In this document: piece after piece, positions 56,002 to 64,000 of the stretch
Numbering within the stretch: the first letter of the stretch is position 1
Layout of the letters: every line of letters begins with the position of its first letter
NCBI RefSeq assembly: GCF_002557795.1
Contig: NZ_CP023777.1
Coordinates: 2,055,001 to 2,119,000 of the forward strand
DNA: 64,000 bases
DNA from: Chitinophaga caeni
Lineage (GTDB): Bacteria; Bacteroidota; Bacteroidia; Chitinophagales; Chitinophagaceae
Direction of reading: 5' to 3'
Notes under the pieces: generated by a model
What the model was told of the DNA's origin: nothing
The model's database searches: none
The model's input: the letters and a program-made list of their open reading frames with translations, nothing else
Translations under genes and position numbers: made by a program

Positions 56002-57963
56002 GTGGGAAAAAACTTACACAAGGTATCCTTAGCAGGCTTAATCGTTGCTTTAGGGATCATATACGGTGATATCGGGACATCCCCTCTTTATGTATTCAAA
56101 GCTATTATAGGCGATAATTTTATTGATGAATCATTGATCATCGGTGGAATCTCCTGTATCATTTGGACATTGACCCTGCAAACCACCGTAAAGTATGTTA
56201 TCTTGACCTTGAGGGCAGATAATAAAGGGGAAGGTGGTATTTTTTCGCTTTATGCCCTGGTAAGAAGGCATGCTAAATGGGCAGTGATTATCGGCATGAT
56301 CGGTGGTGCAGCCCTCTTAGCCGACGGTATTATTACCCCTCCAATTACCGTTACTTCCGCGATTGAAGGGCTCCGTACCTTGCCCGTATTCCGCGATTTG
56401 GACCAATTAACGATCGTCAAAATCGTTGTACTGATCATAGGCTTCCTGTTTTTCATGCAGCAATTCGGTACAAATAGTATCGGGAAGCTATTTGGGCCGG
56501 TAATGCTCATCTGGTTCAGTATGCTAGCCGTTTTGGGGATAACCCATATCGTGGATGATGTCTCCGTTTTGAAAGCTTTTAACCCTTATTACGGCATTCA
56601 ATTACTAACGACCTATAAAAGTGGGTTCCTGATCCTCGGGGCCGTGTTCCTTTGTACTACGGGGGCTGAAGCTCTTTACTCCGATCTTGGCCACGTGGGG
56701 CGGGGAAATATCCGGATTTCTTGGATTTTTGTAAAAGCGAGCCTGATTCTCAATTACTTAGGTCAAGGAGCCTGGTTGTTGACCCGCAGGGGGATGATGC
56801 TCGAAAAGGGATCTAACCCCTTTTTTATGATTATGCCGGAGTGGTTCGTGATTTTTGGAGTTATTATAGCCACTTTAGCTGCTGTTATTGCGAGCCAGGC
56901 GCTCATTTCCGGCTCATTTACCCTTATTTCCGAGGCAATGCGCCTAAACCTATGGCCTAAGCTTAAAATTAATTACCCGACCGAATTACGCGGCCAATTA
57001 TATATTCCGGGTATCAACCTGATGTTATTCGTTGGATGTACGGCCATCGTACTCATCTTCCAAGAATCATCAAAGATGGAGGCGGCATATGGGCTTTCAA
57101 TTACCATATGTATGTTGATGACCTCCTGTCTTTTTGCACTTTACCTCTATACGCGGCGAACGAAGCTCATATGGATTTGGGTTTACCTGGCGGTTTATCT
57201 GACCATGGAATTCTCCTTCCTGTTTGCCAACCTGACGAAATTTACACACGGTGGTTATGTAACGGTGATCGTAGGCGGTGTACTATTCCTGGTAATGTTC
57301 GTATGGTTTAAAAGCCGTAAGATCAAGAATCGTTACGTGGAGTTTGTAAAGCTGGAAGATTATCTACCCATTTTGCAAGAACTGAGTAATGATACGACGA
57401 TCCCTAAATTCGCAACGCACCTGGTATATATGAGTAGCGCTGATAATCCGAAGGAAATCGAGCATAAAATCATATACTCCGTATTGAATAAAAAGCCGAA
57501 ACGGGCCGATATATATTGGTTTGTTCATGTTGATGTTGTTGATGAACCTTACCTGAGCGAGTATTCCGTGCAAACGGTTATCCCTAATGAAGTTATCCGC
57601 GTGGAATTTAGACTGGGTTTCAGGGTGGAACAAAGAATCAACCTGATGTTCCGCATGGTGGTAGAAGATATGGTGAAAAACAAGGAAGTAAATATTACCA
57701 GCCGCTACGAATCGCTTAGTAAAAACAATGTTGTAGGTGATTTCCAATTCATCGTGATGGAAAAATTCCTTTCCCATGATAATGATCTGCCTATACATGA
57801 AAGGCTTATCATGAGGCTTTATTTCATGCTTAAGAAAATCAGTCTTTCTGAAGAGCGCGGTTTCGGCCTGGATTCCAGTTATGTGACCATCGAGAAATTC
57901 CCGCTCGTGGTTGCCCCTGTAACTAACTTGCAATTGAAAAGGGTCACCTATAGAAATTCTTAA
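56002..57963 (+). CDS. kup: Potassium uptake protein Kup
   Basis: 653 residues from a GTG start (GTGGGAAAAAACTTA); no ATG suits the conserved N-terminus. Twelve membrane helices occupy about residues 8-430. Family segments are LGIIYGDIGTSPLYVFKAI, LRADNKGEGGIFSLYALVRR, ADGIITPPITVTSAIEGL and TTGAEALYSDLGHVGRGNIR. The C-terminal third (about 440-653) is a cytoplasmic domain. Kup is a low-rate, proton-coupled K+ importer in the inner membrane. Length is normal. It lies 207 bases downstream of the OmpA gene with its own probable promoter and a terminator after it. Confidence 0.96.
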   Translation: MGKNLHKVSLAGLIVALGIIYGDIGTSPLYVFKAIIGDNFIDESLIIGGISCIIWTLTLQTTVKYVILTLRADNKGEGGIFSLYALVRRHAKWAVIIGMIGGAALLADGIITPPITVTSAIEGLRTLPVFRDLDQLTIVKIVVLIIGFLFFMQQFGTNSIGKLFGPVMLIWFSMLAVLGITHIVDDVSVLKAFNPYYGIQLLTTYKSGFLILGAVFLCTTGAEALYSDLGHVGRGNIRISWIFVKASLILNYLGQGAWLLTRRGMMLEKGSNPFFMIMPEWFVIFGVIIATLAAVIASQALISGSFTLISEAMRLNLWPKLKINYPTELRGQLYIPGINLMLFVGCTAIVLIFQESSKMEAAYGLSITICMLMTSCLFALYLYTRRTKLIWIWVYLAVYLTMEFSFLFANLTKFTHGGYVTVIVGGVLFLVMFVWFKSRKIKNRYVEFVKLEDYLPILQELSNDTTIPKFATHLVYMSSADNPKEIEHKIIYSVLNKKPKRADIYWFVHVDVVDEPYLSEYSVQTVIPNEVIRVEFRLGFRVEQRINLMFRMVVEDMVKNKEVNITSRYESLSKNNVVGDFQFIVMEKFLSHDNDLPIHERLIMRLYFMLKKISLSEERGFGLDSSYVTIEKFPLVVAPVTNLQLKRVTYRNS

Positions 57964-57989
57964 CTTGTTTATATTCAAATATCTATTAG

Positions 57990-58019
57990 CACCGCGCAAA
58001 TATTGTGCGGTGTTTTTTT
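57990..58019 (+). terminator. Terminator of kup
   Basis: CACCGC and GCGGTG pair, with an inner G-T wobble plus CAA/TTG extension, around a short AT loop, followed by seven T. It is 26 bases past the kup stop. Confidence 0.88.
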
Positions 58020-58067
58020 ATGATGGAAACACTCTTTAAAGATTACCCCTAGATACTTTAGAAAGAA

Positions 58068-58099
58068 TTTGCAAATTGTATAATCTACGCTTATTTTTA
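58068..58099 (+). promoter_or_regulatory. Possible promoter for the DUF4091 gene
   Basis: TTTG at 58068-58071, 20 bases, then TATTTTTA at 58092-58099, one base off TAnnTTTG. Spacing is acceptable. The ATG is 24 bases after it. Confidence 0.4.
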
Positions 58100-58122
58100 G
58101 AGTTCATTTAATCCTATCTTCC

Positions 58123-59886
58123 ATGTTGAAAAAATTCATTGGCATGATTTGCTGCTTGGCATTTACTCACGCCGCCATTTCTCAAGATGCCAAATTTCCA
58201 AGTTACAGTGAACTTCCCGATCCATATCGCCCGGATAGCGAGGCTTGGGATACATTAAATTCCGGGACTTACGTAAGTTTTGGCTCCCCGGATATCCGTT
58301 ATCCAAAATCAATTCCTCCAAAAATCTTGAAAAATGATTGGCAGGCACATGCCTGGAGAGGGGAAAGGGTGCATACCCAATTGTTAATCTGGGGAACTGA
58401 ACCGCTGCTCGAATTGTCGGTTATGCCAGGTGGACTCAAAACAGGATCCGGGGATAGTATCCCGACAGAAAATATAAAGGTTGGCTTTTTAAGGTACGTG
58501 ATGACAGATGAGCTGAATGAAAATGGTGGTGGTTGCGGTCACCGTCCGGATAAAACGAAGTTCGATTCTTCGTTAGTGGCTGATGCCATCGATTATGCGC
58601 CCAGCACCAGGGTACGGGCTAATAAGACGCAACCAATTTGGTTAAGCATTGATGTACCTGGAAATACGAAGCCGGGAATATATCACGGTAGTTTAAGGAT
58701 AAAGACCGGGGAACGTAAATATTACCCTTCTTTCGTAAATTATAGTATCGTGGTGAGTGAGCATACATTGCCTTCTCCCGACCAGTGGACTTTCCACCTG
58801 GATTTGTGGCAAAGCCCCGAAGCTATTGCCAGGTTATACGAAGTAAAGCCCTGGAGCAAGGAACATTTTGACGCGATGAAACCTTATTTCAAGATGTTGG
58901 CTGATGCGGGGCAAAAAGTGATAACTGCCGCCATCATACACGATCCTTGGAACAGCCAAACACAAGATATTTTCGGTAGCACCGTAAGGTGGACAAAAAA
59001 GAAAGATGGTTCCTGGCTGTATGATTTCAGCCGCTTTGACAAATGGGTAAATTTCATGATGGAATGCGGGATTAAGAAACAGATCAATTGCTACAGCATG
59101 ATCCCCTGGAACCTGAAATTCTATTATTACGATGAATCGATCGCGAAAGATACATTTATTGTGGCCCAGCCGGGTACGAAAGAATTTAACACCCATTGGA
59201 AGCCCATGTTATCTAGCTTCGCGAAGCATTTGAAAGCAAAAGGCTGGTTTGATATTACTAACATTTCCATGGATGAAAGGAAGATGGAAGATATGTTGGC
59301 CGTAATGAAGCTGGTGCACGAAGTAGATAAAACCTGGAAGGTTTCCTTGGCCGGTACCTTGCATAAGGAACTGATCGATGAAGTGTATGATTATTGTATC
59401 GCTTCCGGTCAATTGATGGATCGTGCCGATATTGAGAAAAGATTAGCAAAAGGTTGGCCTACAACAAATTATACTTGTTGCACCGAAGGTTATCCAAATA
59501 CTTTTACCTTTTCACCACCTGCGGAAGCGGCATGGCTGCCCTGGTATTCTGCTGCCAAAGGGTATAATGGCTACTTGAGATGGGCCTACAATAACTGGGT
59601 AGAAAACCCTATGCAAGATTCCCGTTTCAGGACTTGGGCCGCCGGGGATTGCTATTTCGTATACCCGGGTACCAGGACCTCGATCCGGTTTGAAAGGTTA
59701 AGGGAAGGTATCCAGGACTATGAAAAGATTCAAATCTTAAAGAAACTGTTTAAAAAAGAGAAAAATGGGGAGAAATTGGCTCAATTAGAAGCATTATTAG
59801 CCCCATTCAATATTAAAGATCTTCCGAATGTTAGCGCCGCCAGGATGCTGGAAAAAGCTAAAAAAGGCTTAGCCGGGCTTGAATAG
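58123..59886 (+). CDS. Secreted DUF4091 / GH123-like glycosidase
   Basis: 587 residues. Signal peptide to about residue 21 (ends AAISQ). An N-terminal beta domain (about 60-215) leads to a catalytic-like barrel and the C-terminal DUF4091 block (from about 495: GYLRWAYNNWVENPMQDSRF, RTWAAGDCYFVYPGTRTSIR, FERLREGIQDYEKIQIL). DUF4091 proteins are structurally close to GH123 N-acetyl-beta-galactosaminidases. The acidic pair in ITNISMDERKMEDM is a candidate for the Asp-Glu catalytic pair of that fold, but the substrate is unknown. It stands alone, not in the SusCD operon, with a terminator after it. Confidence 0.85.
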   Translation: MLKKFIGMICCLAFTHAAISQDAKFPSYSELPDPYRPDSEAWDTLNSGTYVSFGSPDIRYPKSIPPKILKNDWQAHAWRGERVHTQLLIWGTEPLLELSVMPGGLKTGSGDSIPTENIKVGFLRYVMTDELNENGGGCGHRPDKTKFDSSLVADAIDYAPSTRVRANKTQPIWLSIDVPGNTKPGIYHGSLRIKTGERKYYPSFVNYSIVVSEHTLPSPDQWTFHLDLWQSPEAIARLYEVKPWSKEHFDAMKPYFKMLADAGQKVITAAIIHDPWNSQTQDIFGSTVRWTKKKDGSWLYDFSRFDKWVNFMMECGIKKQINCYSMIPWNLKFYYYDESIAKDTFIVAQPGTKEFNTHWKPMLSSFAKHLKAKGWFDITNISMDERKMEDMLAVMKLVHEVDKTWKVSLAGTLHKELIDEVYDYCIASGQLMDRADIEKRLAKGWPTTNYTCCTEGYPNTFTFSPPAEAAWLPWYSAAKGYNGYLRWAYNNWVENPMQDSRFRTWAAGDCYFVYPGTRTSIRFERLREGIQDYEKIQILKKLFKKEKNGEKLAQLEALLAPFNIKDLPNVSAARMLEKAKKGLAGLE

Positions 59887-59941
59887 AATATTTCAAAATT
59901 GACCAGTTTAGGCAATCTGAATTTATCCTGATGCAAATAAA

Positions 59942-59972
59942 AAATCCTCTGAAGACTCAGAGGATTTTTTTT
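59942..59972. terminator. Bidirectional terminator between DUF4091 gene and ftsZ
   Basis: AATCCTCTGA and TCAGAGGATT form a perfect 10-bp stem with a 4-base loop (AGAC). An A-run lies before it and a T-run after it, so it can stop transcripts from both convergent genes. Confidence 0.92.
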
Positions 59973-60021
59973 AACACAACTAAAAAACAATCAAACGTTC
60001 CAATTTATGATTATTGGGTCG

Positions 60022-61749
60022 TCAATCTGGCTTTTTCCCATCTAAAAAAGTGTTGATTGTATTGATTTCAGCAGGATTGTCCGTGCCGTTATCAGATACA
60101 GAATAACCGGAATAGAAGTTTTCAGCAGAGCCGGCGCCGTTATCAAGGTTTACATTCCTACGGATATACGCCGGTATACTTTCTATTTCCATGTTAGAAT
60201 CCATGTTTTTCACATTGAAGCTGATGCTACGCAATTTAGCGATGCGTTCAGCTTGTTTCTTCTTCTGCTCTTCCAGTTCTTCCATGGCCATGCGGTGCGC
60301 CAAGTCATCTGCCGAAGGATTGGCTTCGTCGCGGATAACCATTTTCATTTCCGGGACATCTTCACCCGGAGCATTCGGCTCTATGTAGATGTTGGTTGGG
60401 CGGGAAGCATAGCCCCCGGCCGCATTACCGGCATTTGCATTAGGTTGAATGACGTTCACGTTATTCACATTGGAGTTCGTGTTAGACGCCACCGGGTTAT
60501 TTTCAGTCCGCTCCATATAGAGCGGCATGGTTTCTTTTTCTTCTTGTTTAGGAGCAGGAGGTTGTGCCGTAAACTGTGTAGGAGATAAGGGGTGTGTTAC
60601 TACGGGCTCAACTAATTTAGGGCTCATAGCATCCGTATCTTCCTTGGCAGCGAGGGCATTTTTTTCATGCATTTTCTTTTCATCTCCTTCGCGACCTAAT
60701 TCCATCACGATCTTGGGCTGTTCTGCACTTGTATTGCTGGAAACAGTTTCATCGTTGGAGGCTTGGCGTTCTTGCTGGATGGGCTTTTGTTCGAAGCCAG
60801 TAGCAATAATTGTTACACCGAGTTTGCGATCCAGCGCAGTATCGTAACCTACACCAAGGATCACATCGCAATCTTCACCGGCTTGGCTTTGAACATAAGC
60901 TTGGATAATATCCATTTCATCCAGGGTGTGTTCAAATTCACCTTCGGAAGAAGAGATATTTAACAAGATCCATTTAGCACCACGGATATCGTTATCATTC
61001 AACAACGGGGAAGTCAATGCTTCCTCGATGGCTTTTTGGGCGCGATCTTCTCCTTCTGCAACAGCGGCGCCTAGGATGGCTACACCACCGTTACGCATTA
61101 CGGTGCATACATCCGCAAAATCGACGTTGATCTGGCCGGTAGAGTTGATTACGTCGGTGATACATTTCGCTGCTGTAGCTAAAACGTTATCAGCTTTTTC
61201 AAAAGCGGCCTTGAATTTAAGGTCGCCAAATTTTTGACGCAATTTATCGTTGGAGATAATCAATAAAGTATCTACGAAATCTTTCAAGCGGTTGATACCT
61301 TCTTCCGCTTGCAACATCCTCTTCTTACCTTCATAAGAGAAAGGGGTTGTAACGATACCTACGGTTAGAATACCGAGTTCTTTACAAATACGCGCGATGA
61401 TAGGGGCGCCACCTGTTCCGGTGCCACCACCCATACCGGCAGTGATGAAAGCCATTTTAGTGTTGACTTCCAATATCTTTTTTATTTCTTCAAACGACTC
61501 TTCTGTCGCCTGTTTACCAATTTCAGGATTAGCGCCGGCTCCGAGTCCTTGGGTAAGATGCGGGCCTAATTGTACCTTGTTAGGTACGGGGCTGTTAGCA
61601 ATAGCTTGCGCGTCCGTATTACAGATGATGAAGTTAACACCATCGATACGTTGATCAAACATGTGGTTGACCGCATTGCTTCCACCACCACCAATGCCGA
61701 TGACCTTGATGATCGAGGATTTTTCTTTGGGAAGATCAAAATGTATCAT
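60022..61749 (-). CDS. ftsZ: Cell division protein FtsZ
   Basis: 575 residues, about 190 longer than the E. coli protein because of the linker. The tubulin-like GTPase core covers residues 1-320: VIGIGGGGSNAVNHMFDQ, the signature GGGTGTGGAPIIARI, the T7-loop segment NVDFADVCTVMRNGG. A long Gln/Asn/Pro/Thr-rich linker follows (about 325-500, with an Asn-rich stretch near 430). The C-terminal part has SISFNVKNMDSNMEIESIPA and ends in NTINTFLDGKKPD, the region that binds FtsA. FtsZ polymerises with GTP to build the division ring. Last gene of the group ftsQ-ftsA-ftsZ, 225 bases after ftsA. Confidence 0.97.
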   Translation of the reverse strand: MIHFDLPKEKSSIIKVIGIGGGGSNAVNHMFDQRIDGVNFIICNTDAQAIANSPVPNKVQLGPHLTQGLGAGANPEIGKQATEESFEEIKKILEVNTKMAFITAGMGGGTGTGGAPIIARICKELGILTVGIVTTPFSYEGKKRMLQAEEGINRLKDFVDTLLIISNDKLRQKFGDLKFKAAFEKADNVLATAAKCITDVINSTGQINVDFADVCTVMRNGGVAILGAAVAEGEDRAQKAIEEALTSPLLNDNDIRGAKWILLNISSSEGEFEHTLDEMDIIQAYVQSQAGEDCDVILGVGYDTALDRKLGVTIIATGFEQKPIQQERQASNDETVSSNTSAEQPKIVMELGREGDEKKMHEKNALAAKEDTDAMSPKLVEPVVTHPLSPTQFTAQPPAPKQEEKETMPLYMERTENNPVASNTNSNVNNVNVIQPNANAGNAAGGYASRPTNIYIEPNAPGEDVPEMKMVIRDEANPSADDLAHRMAMEELEEQKKKQAERIAKLRSISFNVKNMDSNMEIESIPAYIRRNVNLDNGAGSAENFYSGYSVSDNGTDNPAEINTINTFLDGKKPD

Positions 61750-61974
61750 GACTCTTTCTCTTTAAATGGGTTAGTAGTTTGATTATTGTTGTGTTTATTA
61801 GATACTGATTGAATAATTAAATAATTATGTATTGTTTTAACCGATCCACAATTCATCCTGGAGATTTGCTGATCACTGGTATTAATTTTTATAGTATTAC
61901 AGTTAGCTTTCATTTTAGTAAGTTCTCGTTTATCTCAAAATGTTATACCCAACCAGTATCAACAATCAACTATA

Positions 61975-63387
61975 TTATAATTTAGCGTCTTCTTCTTCGG
62001 TGAACATATCGATGATCTTTGTTTTCATCCTGTCCAAGAATCCTTTTAGAGAAGCGCTTCTTTCCTTGGCTTTCCTTTCGAGAATTTCCTGCTCCGTTGG
62101 AGCCTCTACGCCAGTTTCAATTTCTTCTGATTCTTCGATGTTAACCTCGCGGCTAGCCTGTTCTTTAGAGATGAAGCTCGTTTTAATTTTAACATAATTT
62201 TCATCTAGTGCCCTACGATCGTTTTCCCAATCGTTATAACCTTTCAAGATCAAGCCGATACAAGTCGAGTACATCGGTTTCGTCAATTCATCGATATGCC
62301 CGGTAGCAAGGTGCTCGTTCGGGAAACCGATGCGGGCGCTTACGCCGGTAGTATATTCAGTTAATTGAATCAGGTGTTTCAATTGTGAACCGCCGCCGGT
62401 GAGGATGATGCCACCATTCAACATCTTGTTATCCATACCGATTTGCTTGAGGTGATACACTACGAAATCCATGATTTCGCTCATCCTAGCCTGGATGATA
62501 TGTGCCAGGTTCTTTACGGAAATTTCTTTCGGTCCTTGACCACGCAACCCGGGAATCGTGATGTAGGCATTACTTTTCGCTTCATCGGCCAACGCATAAC
62601 CGAATTGCACTTTCATTTGTTCTGCCTGTGTTTTCAACACGCCGAGACCGTTCTTGATATCGTTCGTAATGTTTTCCCCACCATAAGGAATTACGGCCGT
62701 ATGTTTCAGGATACCTTCGTAGAACACGGCCAAATCGGTTGTGCCGCCACCGATATCCACGATAGCTACCCCCGCTTCGAAATCCATATCGCACATTACG
62801 GCAGCGGCAGAAGCTAACGGTTGCAACACGAGATCCTTGATCCGCAAACCTGACTTTTCAACACTCCTGTTGATGTTACGTATCGCGTTTTTATCACCCG
62901 TGATAATGTGGAAGTTAGCACCCACTTTAACACCGGACATACCGATGGGGTAAGTGATGTTCTGCAAGCTATCCACGATATATTGCTGGGGTATTACATC
63001 GATGATCTGGTCGCTTGCCGGGATCACCGTTTTGTATTGATCGTTAATAAGCTGATCGATGTCGTTTGGGGATATCTCGGCTTCGGTATCACTACGTACG
63101 ATATCGCCGCGTGTTTGCAGACTTTTGATGTGGTGGCCGGCAATGCCCACGTAAACCTCGTTTATTTCGAGGTCGGGGTTAGAGGCATAGCAATTTTCCA
63201 AGGCTTGGCGGATCGCTTTGATGGTTTGATCGATGTTCAATACCATCCCGTGTTGCACACCGAACGATGGGGCCTTCCCGAATCCCAGGATTTCCAATTT
63301 CCCGAATTCATTCTTCCGTCCTGCAATCGCAGCAATCTTCGTAGTGCCTATATCGAGACCTACAATGATAGGAGCTTCCTGATTCAT
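61975..63387 (-). CDS. ftsA: Cell division protein FtsA
   Basis: 470 residues, actin-like ATPase that anchors FtsZ to the membrane. Phosphate-binding loops are IVGLDIGTTKIAAIAG, VAIVDIGGGTTDLAVFYEG and ILTGGGSQLKHLIQL. The FtsA-specific domain has LQTRGDIVRSDTEAEISPND. A longer than usual C-terminal tail (about 395-470) ends with an amphipathic stretch SLKGFLDRMKTKIIDMFTEE, the likely membrane-targeting helix. It starts 33 bases after the ftsQ stop. Confidence 0.97.
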   Translation of the reverse strand: MNQEAPIIVGLDIGTTKIAAIAGRKNEFGKLEILGFGKAPSFGVQHGMVLNIDQTIKAIRQALENCYASNPDLEINEVYVGIAGHHIKSLQTRGDIVRSDTEAEISPNDIDQLINDQYKTVIPASDQIIDVIPQQYIVDSLQNITYPIGMSGVKVGANFHIITGDKNAIRNINRSVEKSGLRIKDLVLQPLASAAAVMCDMDFEAGVAIVDIGGGTTDLAVFYEGILKHTAVIPYGGENITNDIKNGLGVLKTQAEQMKVQFGYALADEAKSNAYITIPGLRGQGPKEISVKNLAHIIQARMSEIMDFVVYHLKQIGMDNKMLNGGIILTGGGSQLKHLIQLTEYTTGVSARIGFPNEHLATGHIDELTKPMYSTCIGLILKGYNDWENDRRALDENYVKIKTSFISKEQASREVNIEESEEIETGVEAPTEQEILERKAKERSASLKGFLDRMKTKIIDMFTEEEDAKL

Positions 63388-63420
63388 GGTGTATATGTTT
63401 TTTTGTTGCGTTTCATGTTA

Positions 63421-64000
63421 TTAATGTTGCCCGGTATAAATGGCGCGCGGCTGTTGCGATCGCCCTTTATTCCCGGCAGTCTTATTATTCGGGTTCCTTT
63501 TAGGAGGATTCGTTTCACCGGCAACTACCGGCCTGCCTTGTACCCTCATGGAAGGATCTTCTTCCACCCGGGGTGTTGCAGTACTATCGGTAGGTACGAG
63601 CGCCGTTTTTGCATCTTTTTTAACGGCATATACCTCGTTTTGGTACGCGATGTTAATCCTGGAATAAGTATTCCAACCCACTTTATTCAAGGCTTCCTTA
63701 TAGAAAACCAATAGTTTTTTAAATTTATTGTCGACCTGTGTACCCTCTCCGAACTCTATAACATGCTCACCCAATTTCGGGATGATCTCAAACTCCCGGT
63801 CCGGGGTAATATTCACTTGCTCAACCTGTGCATTCCAAAACGTATCTGCCACGATATAACTTGCTATATCAATAAGTTGGCAGGTGAGGGTGCTATCAGC
63901 TTTACTCAACTTACGTTGACTATCCGTCGGGTAGTTCGTGAACACGGGTACTTTCACCGAAAATTTCGGTGATGCCGGGATCCGCTCTCCACCGGGATCG
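63421..64000 (-). CDS. ftsQ: Cell division protein FtsQ/DivIB, C-terminal part (cut by window edge)
   Basis: The frame is open to the right edge and continues beyond it, so the N-terminus (cytoplasmic tail, membrane helix, start of POTRA domain) is missing. The visible 192 residues contain FSVKVPVFTNYPTD at the left, QVEQVNITPDREFEIIPKLG in the beta domain and VGWNTYSRINIAYQNEV near the end, followed by a basic Pro/Asn-rich tail. FtsQ is a single-span periplasmic divisome protein linking early and late division proteins. Position directly before ftsA supports it. Confidence 0.88.
   Translation of the reverse strand, partial: DPGGERIPASPKFSVKVPVFTNYPTDSQRKLSKADSTLTCQLIDIASYIVADTFWNAQVEQVNITPDREFEIIPKLGEHVIEFGEGTQVDNKFKKLLVFYKEALNKVGWNTYSRINIAYQNEVYAVKKDAKTALVPTDSTATPRVEEDPSMRVQGRPVVAGETNPPKRNPNNKTAGNKGRSQQPRAIYTGQH

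Noticed and set aside
62908-63714. 268-codon plus-strand frame opposite ftsA and ftsQ
   Set aside because: Fully antisense to two confidently identified genes; the frame is open because of codon bias of the coding strand.

Overview
The window reads as chromosome of a Bacteroidota bacterium, most likely a Chitinophagaceae (Chitinophaga-like) member. The evidence is two SusC/SusD pairs, Bacteroidota-type -33/-7 promoters (TTTG-N19-TAnnTTTG), split nuoC and nuoD with a short NuoG, an FtsZ with a very long linker, many AT-rich ATG starts with weak Shine-Dalgarno sequences, and lipoproteins with SC/AC lipoboxes. The taxonomic call rests on recognition of these proteins, not on a search.

Layout. 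(1) 1-2170: 3' part of a 23S rRNA gene, a tRNA-free spacer, 5S rRNA and a strong terminator. (2) 2170-3440: gene-poor, with faint coding-like remnants. (3) 3445-16086, minus strand: a polysaccharide-utilisation block transcribed SusC1-SusD1-SusC2-SusD2, a hairpin terminator, then a GH9 glycosidase and a ThuA-domain protein. Its divergent upstream region (16087-16465) holds a LacI/GalR-type palindrome and leads on the other side to an unrecognised single-span membrane protein. (4) 17.8-20.2 kb: an M2-family zinc dipeptidase lipoprotein and a YdeI/DUF1905 protein, followed by a long perfect inverted repeat and about 1 kb without genes. (5) 21.2-23.2 kb, minus: low-molecular-weight phosphatase, then hisS. 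(6) 23.5-28.6 kb, plus: a small membrane protein, a PstS-like lipoprotein and two paralogous TPR proteins, each TPR gene ending in its own terminator. (7) 29.0-43.1 kb, plus: a complete complex I operon nuoABCDEFGH-cupin-IJKLMN with a clean promoter at its head and a terminator at its end. (8) 43.3-49.5 kb: MacB/FtsX-type permease, a secreted tail-fibre-like repeat protein, rpsF-rpsR-rplI, htpG. (9) 49.5-54 kb: two tandem secreted alpha/beta hydrolases, then a polyprenyl synthase-recJ pair on the minus strand. (10) 54.2-59.9 kb, plus: OmpA-family porin, Kup potassium transporter, DUF4091/GH123-like secreted protein. (11) 60-64 kb, minus: ftsQ (cut by the window edge), ftsA, ftsZ, the distal end of the division cluster.

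Most of the window is housekeeping. The points most worth a second look are the cupin gene inserted with a 4-base gap inside the complex I operon, the glycan-uptake operon with two SusCD pairs, a LacI-type operator and a divergent unknown membrane gene, the duplicated TPR and esterase pairs (the second esterase starting directly on a terminator T-tract), the internally duplicated tail-fibre-like protein, and an 18-bp perfect inverted repeat at 20147-20200. I saw no CRISPR array, complete insertion sequence, phage or recognisable defence system.
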